Positions 6,800 to 9,069 of a DNA stretch of 9,069 bases are shown piece by piece. Position 1 is the stretch's first letter. Every line of letters begins with the position of its first letter. Made by a program: the position numbers and the translations under genes. Under the pieces are notes generated by a model. That model searched no databases. It was not told the origin of the DNA and saw nothing but the letters and a program-made list of their open reading frames with translations. Origin of the DNA: Desulfobacteraceae bacterium (lineage in GTDB: Bacteria > Desulfobacterota > Desulfobacteria > Desulfobacterales > Desulfobacteraceae); assembly GCA_022712835.1 (NCBI GenBank), contig JAFLJU010000409.1, forward strand, positions 1 to 9,069, given 5' to 3'.

Positions 6800-6837
6800 A
6801 ATGTCTTTATATAAAGGCTTTATATTATAAAACATGG
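6784..6837. repeat. 54-bp near-perfect palindrome containing TetR operator 2
   Basis: The whole 54-bp segment is symmetric about 6810/6811, with 25 of 27 base pairs matching; the exceptions are 6802/6819 and 6804/6817. Its outer 18 bp (6784-6801 and 6820-6837) are perfect, and its centre is the 12-bp palindrome CTTTATATAAAG (6805-6816). Nested off-centre is a perfect 17-bp palindrome, ATATAAAGGCTTTATAT (6809-6825), which shares 16 bases with operator 1. The mirrored position (6796-6812) carries the same element with two changes, so two repressor dimers could bind side by side. It spans the -10 region and start site of the rightward promoter. Confidence 0.8.
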
Positions 6838-6891
6838 TCGGCAAAAGTGATCAATCAACCACAACATATTTATTTAGGGAGGCAGTTTGAT

Positions 6892-7368
6892 ATGCAAAAA
6901 AAATTTTCAATGACGATGGTGGCACTACTGGCTATCTTTTCCATGGTATGTTCCGGGTTTGCAACAGAAAAAAAAGCCACAAAAGAAGACTGCGTGGCAA
7001 TAACAAAAGAAGCCAAAAAAATGATCAAAGAAAAAGGGTTTGACGCCACCCTTGAAAAAATCAATGACAAACAGGGGCCTTTTGTACGGAAGGGCACCTA
7101 TGTTTTTTGTTTTATGGAGGACACGGTCAAAATGGTCGGCAATCCATATCTACCGGTAAGAATGCGGGATTTCAGCCAAAAAGATTACATGGATGCAAAC
7201 GGCAAACTGGTTTTTCAGGAATTTATCAAGGTCGTCAACGAGAAAGGCGAGGGATGGGTAGAATATATGCACATAAAAAAAGCAGGTGATACCCCCCGTA
7301 AAAAATCATCCTTTGTATCCAAGGTGCCGGAGACAATGGTGATTGTTGGCGCCGGAATTTATGAATAA
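6892..7368 (+). CDS. Secreted single-Cache-domain protein
   Basis: A 158-residue exported protein. A signal peptide (residues 1-24, MQKKFSMTMVALLAIFSMVC then SGFA) is probably cut after the Ala of SGFA; the Cys in it does not sit in a proper lipobox. The remainder is one Cache-type (sCache) small-molecule-binding domain with recognisable pieces: a long N-terminal helix (KEDCVAITKEAKKMIKEKGF), GTYVFCFMEDTVKMVGNPYLP, DYMDANGKLVFQEFIKVVNEKGEGWVEY, and KSSFVSKVPETMVIVGAGIY at the end. Cache domains usually form the sensor part of receptors; here the domain stands alone, so it is a periplasmic binding protein or decoy. The ATG at 6892 was chosen because GGGAGG lies 9 bases upstream and the signal peptide begins there; a GTG at 6847 in the same frame lacks such support. 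Two Cys remain in the mature part (EDC and VFC). The hydrolase gene follows 104 bases later. Confidence 0.85.
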   Translation: MQKKFSMTMVALLAIFSMVCSGFATEKKATKEDCVAITKEAKKMIKEKGFDATLEKINDKQGPFVRKGTYVFCFMEDTVKMVGNPYLPVRMRDFSQKDYMDANGKLVFQEFIKVVNEKGEGWVEYMHIKKAGDTPRKKSSFVSKVPETMVIVGAGIYE

Positions 7369-7382
7369 AACCTAAACCAAAC

Positions 7383-7422
7383 AGAGCGCATTCAACGCCT
7401 TTCAAGCATAAGGATGCGCTCT
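7383..7422 (+). other. Intercistronic hairpin between the Cache and hydrolase genes
   Basis: A perfect 9-bp inverted repeat, AGAGCGCAT (7383-7391) and ATGCGCTCT (7414-7422), is extended inside by CCTT/AAGG (AAGG at 7410-7413). It starts 14 bases after the Cache stop codon. No U-run follows, so it is more likely an RNA-stabilising or partially attenuating hairpin than a full terminator. It would let the Cache protein be made in excess over the hydrolase; that is inference. Confidence 0.5.
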
Positions 7423-7472
7423 TACCTGAAAAATGATGGCGGATCAAAACCACCGGAAAAGGTAAGGATACC

Positions 7473-8255
7473 ATGAAAAGAAAAATTATACTGTTGATCT
7501 GTTCCTGTCTGGTCTTGTTTGCAGCTTCCAGCACCCCAACAATGGGAAAGAATACCATTACGATTTCCATTCTTTATGATAATTATGTTTTTACGCAAGG
7601 CCTGAAAGCAGAGTGGGGATTTTCCTGCCTGATTGAGGGAACCGAAAAGGTGATTCTGTTTGATACCGGCAGGTCAAAGGAAATATTTAATTATAATATC
7701 GAAAAAATAAAACCAAGCCTGAACACGGTTACCCAGGTTGTTATTTCCCATAACCATTCGGACCATACAGGAAATCTTTTTAATTTTCTGGCGGATCATA
7801 ATCAGGTTAGCGTTTATGTGCCAGGCTCATTTCCACAGCCCTTTATGGATAAAATTCAAAAAACCGGTGCAACACCCGTTCCTGTCGACAAACCTGTTGA
7901 AATTTCCAGGGATGTTTTCCTGACAGGAAAAATGAACAGCGAGATAATGGGAGAACAATCCCTGATCATCGATACGAACAAAGGATTGGTTCTGATCGCA
8001 GGGTGCTCACATCCGGGAATTCTGAATATTATCAGAAAAGCAAAAGAGATTGTCAATAAAGAGATCTATCTTGTCATCGGCGGATTTCATCTGCTGGACG
8101 ATTCAGATGATGCCGTTAAAATGGTAATCAAAGAATTTAAAAATCTTGGTGTTCTGAAAGTCGGTGCCACCCATTGTACAGGAGATAAGGCCATTGAATT
8201 ATTAAAAAAACATATGGCAAAAATTATATCCAAATGGGTGTTGGAAGGGTTCTAA
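7473..8255 (+). CDS. Secreted metallo-beta-lactamase-fold hydrolase (COG1237 type)
   Basis: A 260-residue metal-dependent hydrolase of the metallo-beta-lactamase superfamily. It resembles the group often labelled dihydropterin-ribofuranosyl-aminobenzene phosphate synthase, a label that need not describe its activity here. After an N-terminal signal sequence (about 1-25, MKRKIILLICSCLVLFAASS), the fold shows FDTG (63-66), the metal motif HNHSDHTGN (93-101: His93, His95, Asp97, His98), GEQSLII (160-166), GCSHPGILNII (177-187, His180), IGGFHL (202-207) and HCTGD (234-238). The metal-site residues appear complete. Relatives are usually cytoplasmic, so the signal peptide is notable; two Cys near its end (Cys10, Cys12) do not form a good lipobox. 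The ATG at 7473 has a TAAGGA site close upstream. It probably shares the TetR-controlled promoter with the Cache gene. Substrate unknown. Confidence 0.88.
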   Translation: MKRKIILLICSCLVLFAASSTPTMGKNTITISILYDNYVFTQGLKAEWGFSCLIEGTEKVILFDTGRSKEIFNYNIEKIKPSLNTVTQVVISHNHSDHTGNLFNFLADHNQVSVYVPGSFPQPFMDKIQKTGATPVPVDKPVEISRDVFLTGKMNSEIMGEQSLIIDTNKGLVLIAGCSHPGILNIIRKAKEIVNKEIYLVIGGFHLLDDSDDAVKMVIKEFKNLGVLKVGATHCTGDKAIELLKKHMAKIISKWVLEGF

Positions 8256-8654
8256 ATATTTAATCAACAGGTGGCGAGCATTTAATTTTTTTGGAATTGT
8301 AGCTGAAATGTTAAATAATGCTGTTATTACCTCGATTTTCTCACCACCCTGAGCATCCATTGGTTTTGAAATATCAGGTTTTCTGTTAAATTTTTCATGC
8401 ATATATTTGTGGCAATCACTGCACAATGTTATTCCATTTCCGGTCATTAATTGTGCTTCAGGTAGAAAGCTTTTTCTTATTATATGATGACCTAAAATTC
8501 TTTCTTTTTTTCCACATTTGACACATTTTTGCCCATCACGATGCCTAATGAATTTACTCCACAAACTTAAACACGTAGAAACCTTTCTTTCATTCATAAT
8601 TGATCTATTCAATTTGAACAATGCTTCATCTGTTTTTTGTTTGTCAAAACTCAT
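8202..8654 (-). CDS. HNH endonuclease-family protein
   Basis: A 150-residue protein with a compact HNH nuclease domain of the zinc-stabilised type. Cys44-x-x-Cys47 and Cys78-x-x-Cys81 form the zinc site. The ββα-metal motif runs from the doublet His56-His57 through Asn73 to His82 (in CSDCHKYMH, with His86 following). A basic helical stretch (LWSKFIRHRDGQKC) precedes it. Such proteins nick or cut DNA and are common in phages and other mobile DNA; whether this one is for defence, phage packaging or element movement cannot be told. The ATG at 8654 has only a weak GGAAA-like site upstream. The last 17 codons and the stop overlap the 3' end of the hydrolase gene on the other strand, so the tail residues after about 133 may not be ancestral. 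AT-rich compared with the chemotaxis gene to its right. Confidence 0.82.
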   Translation of the reverse strand: MSFDKQKTDEALFKLNRSIMNERKVSTCLSLWSKFIRHRDGQKCVKCGKKERILGHHIIRKSFLPEAQLMTGNGITLCSDCHKYMHEKFNRKPDISKPMDAQGGEKIEVITALFNISATIPKKLNARHLLIKYLEPFQHPFGYNFCHMFF

Positions 8655-8675
8655 AAGTTGAAATTTCCAAGGGCC

Positions 8676-8691
8676 TAATCAAGTGATTATA
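8676..8691 (-). promoter_or_regulatory. Possible promoter and operator of the HNH gene
   Basis: Reading leftward, an exact TATAAT (8686-8691) lies about 32 bases before the HNH start codon. It overlaps the palindrome TAATCA-AG-TGATTA (8676-8689), a possible protein-binding site at the transcription start. No convincing -35 box lies 16 to 18 bases upstream. Confidence 0.35.
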
Positions 8692-8834
8692 CAGGTCCGT
8701 GGAACATGCACCGATCATATGGTGGGCTTTTTGTACGAGTGCCTGTGATGAACAAAGGTTTCCAAGCATGTTCATATTCACCCACCGAGAACGGCTGGTC
8801 TGAGGATCATGGAAGAAGAGAGCATTTTTATGAG

Positions 8835-9069
8835 CTATTCTGTTTTAAACACGGCAACAAGTTTCTGCAATTGTGCCGCAAGTTTTGATAATTCATCCAC
8901 ACTTTGGCTGACCTTGGAACCAGAGGCAGACATCTCAGCCGCTTCTTCATTGAGCCCGTTGATATCTTCAGCAATCTTTCCCGCAGCACCTGCATTTTGA
9001 GATACATTTTCATTGACTTCCTGGATGCCATGGGACATCTGGGAGACATTGTCTGCAATCTCACGTGTG
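8835..9069 (-). CDS. Methyl-accepting chemotaxis protein, C-terminal end
   Basis: The last 77 codons of a chemotaxis receptor whose start lies beyond the right edge of the window. The visible part is the end of the cytoplasmic signalling coiled coil: REIADNVSQM, then HGIQEVNENVSQNAGAAGKI, EDINGLNEEAAEMSASGSKV and a closing SVDELSKLAAQLQKLVAVFK. The heptad pattern, the small-residue stretches and the final LxxLVxxFK-type ending are standard for receptors that control the CheA kinase. The repeated Glu/Gln pairs in this region are typical methylation-helix residues. It ends without a CheR-docking pentapeptide; the protein stops at KTE. The sensor domain is not visible, so its signal is unknown. 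No clear terminator follows. Confidence 0.9.
   Translation of the reverse strand, partial: TREIADNVSQMSHGIQEVNENVSQNAGAAGKIAEDINGLNEEAAEMSASGSKVSQSVDELSKLAAQLQKLVAVFKTE

Noticed and set aside
6847..6891. GTG start at 6847 for the Cache protein
   Set aside because: It would put 15 polar residues ahead of a good signal peptide. The ATG at 6892 has a strong GGGAGG site.
6908..6970. Lipoprotein signal in the Cache protein
   Set aside because: The residues before the Cys are Ser-Met-Val, which does not match a lipobox; an ordinary signal peptidase site after SGFA fits.
8721..8786. GGTGGG...CCCACC long-range inverted repeat as a recombination site
   Set aside because: Arms are only 6 bp with about 54 bases between; no core sites of the attC or attI type were seen.
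8706..8888. Plus-strand 60-codon frame left of and overlapping the chemotaxis gene
   Set aside because: No ribosome-binding site, no family resemblance, and its 3' third is antisense to the receptor.

Overview
The window looks like chromosomal DNA from a Gram-negative bacterium, plausibly a sulfate-reducing Desulfobacterota relative. That placement is an inference from the style of the NfeD/FloA proteins and the presence of a chemotaxis receptor; no marker gene is present to prove it. The left part (1-3253) is GC-richer with orderly, tightly spaced genes. From about 3300 to 8830 the sequence is visibly more AT-rich and reads as accessory DNA: Fic proteins, a mobile mystery pair, a repressor-controlled periplasmic pair and an HNH nuclease.

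Left block, all minus strand, transcribed right to left: a long NfeD with a ClpP-like serine protease domain (1700-3199), a short NfeD (1226-1699, abutting it), the flotillin-like protein FloA (205-1179), and the first 36 codons of a small membrane-anchored protein (1-108). This is the classic NfeD/FloA membrane-microdomain operon. A foldable inverted repeat lies between floA and the last gene.

Middle block, minus strand: a mobile mystery protein A/B pair (an HTH regulator at 3929-4411 and a Fic protein at 3348-3929, overlapping by one base). Its promoter is packed with long inverted copies of an ATATATATGAAC-type element. About 330 bases further on lies an unrelated, larger self-inhibited Fic protein (4758-5924). 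Between it and the next gene is a short stretch that reads like a frameshifted coding remnant.

Right block: a TetR-family repressor (6118-6681, minus) is divergent from a secreted single-Cache-domain protein (6892-7368, plus), which is followed by a secreted metallo-beta-lactamase-fold hydrolase (7473-8255, plus). The 210-base divergent region holds recognisable promoters in both directions, each overlapped by the same ATATAAAGGCTTTATA palindrome. The plus-strand copy sits inside a 54-bp near-perfect palindrome. The simplest reading is one TetR-controlled system in which the repressor controls itself and a periplasmic ligand-binding/hydrolase pair. This is the best candidate for an undescribed system in the window.

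The right end carries an HNH nuclease (8202-8654, minus) whose tail overlaps the hydrolase gene by 54 bases, and the last 77 codons of a methyl-accepting chemotaxis protein (8835-9069, minus). No tRNA, rRNA, CRISPR array or intact insertion sequence was seen.
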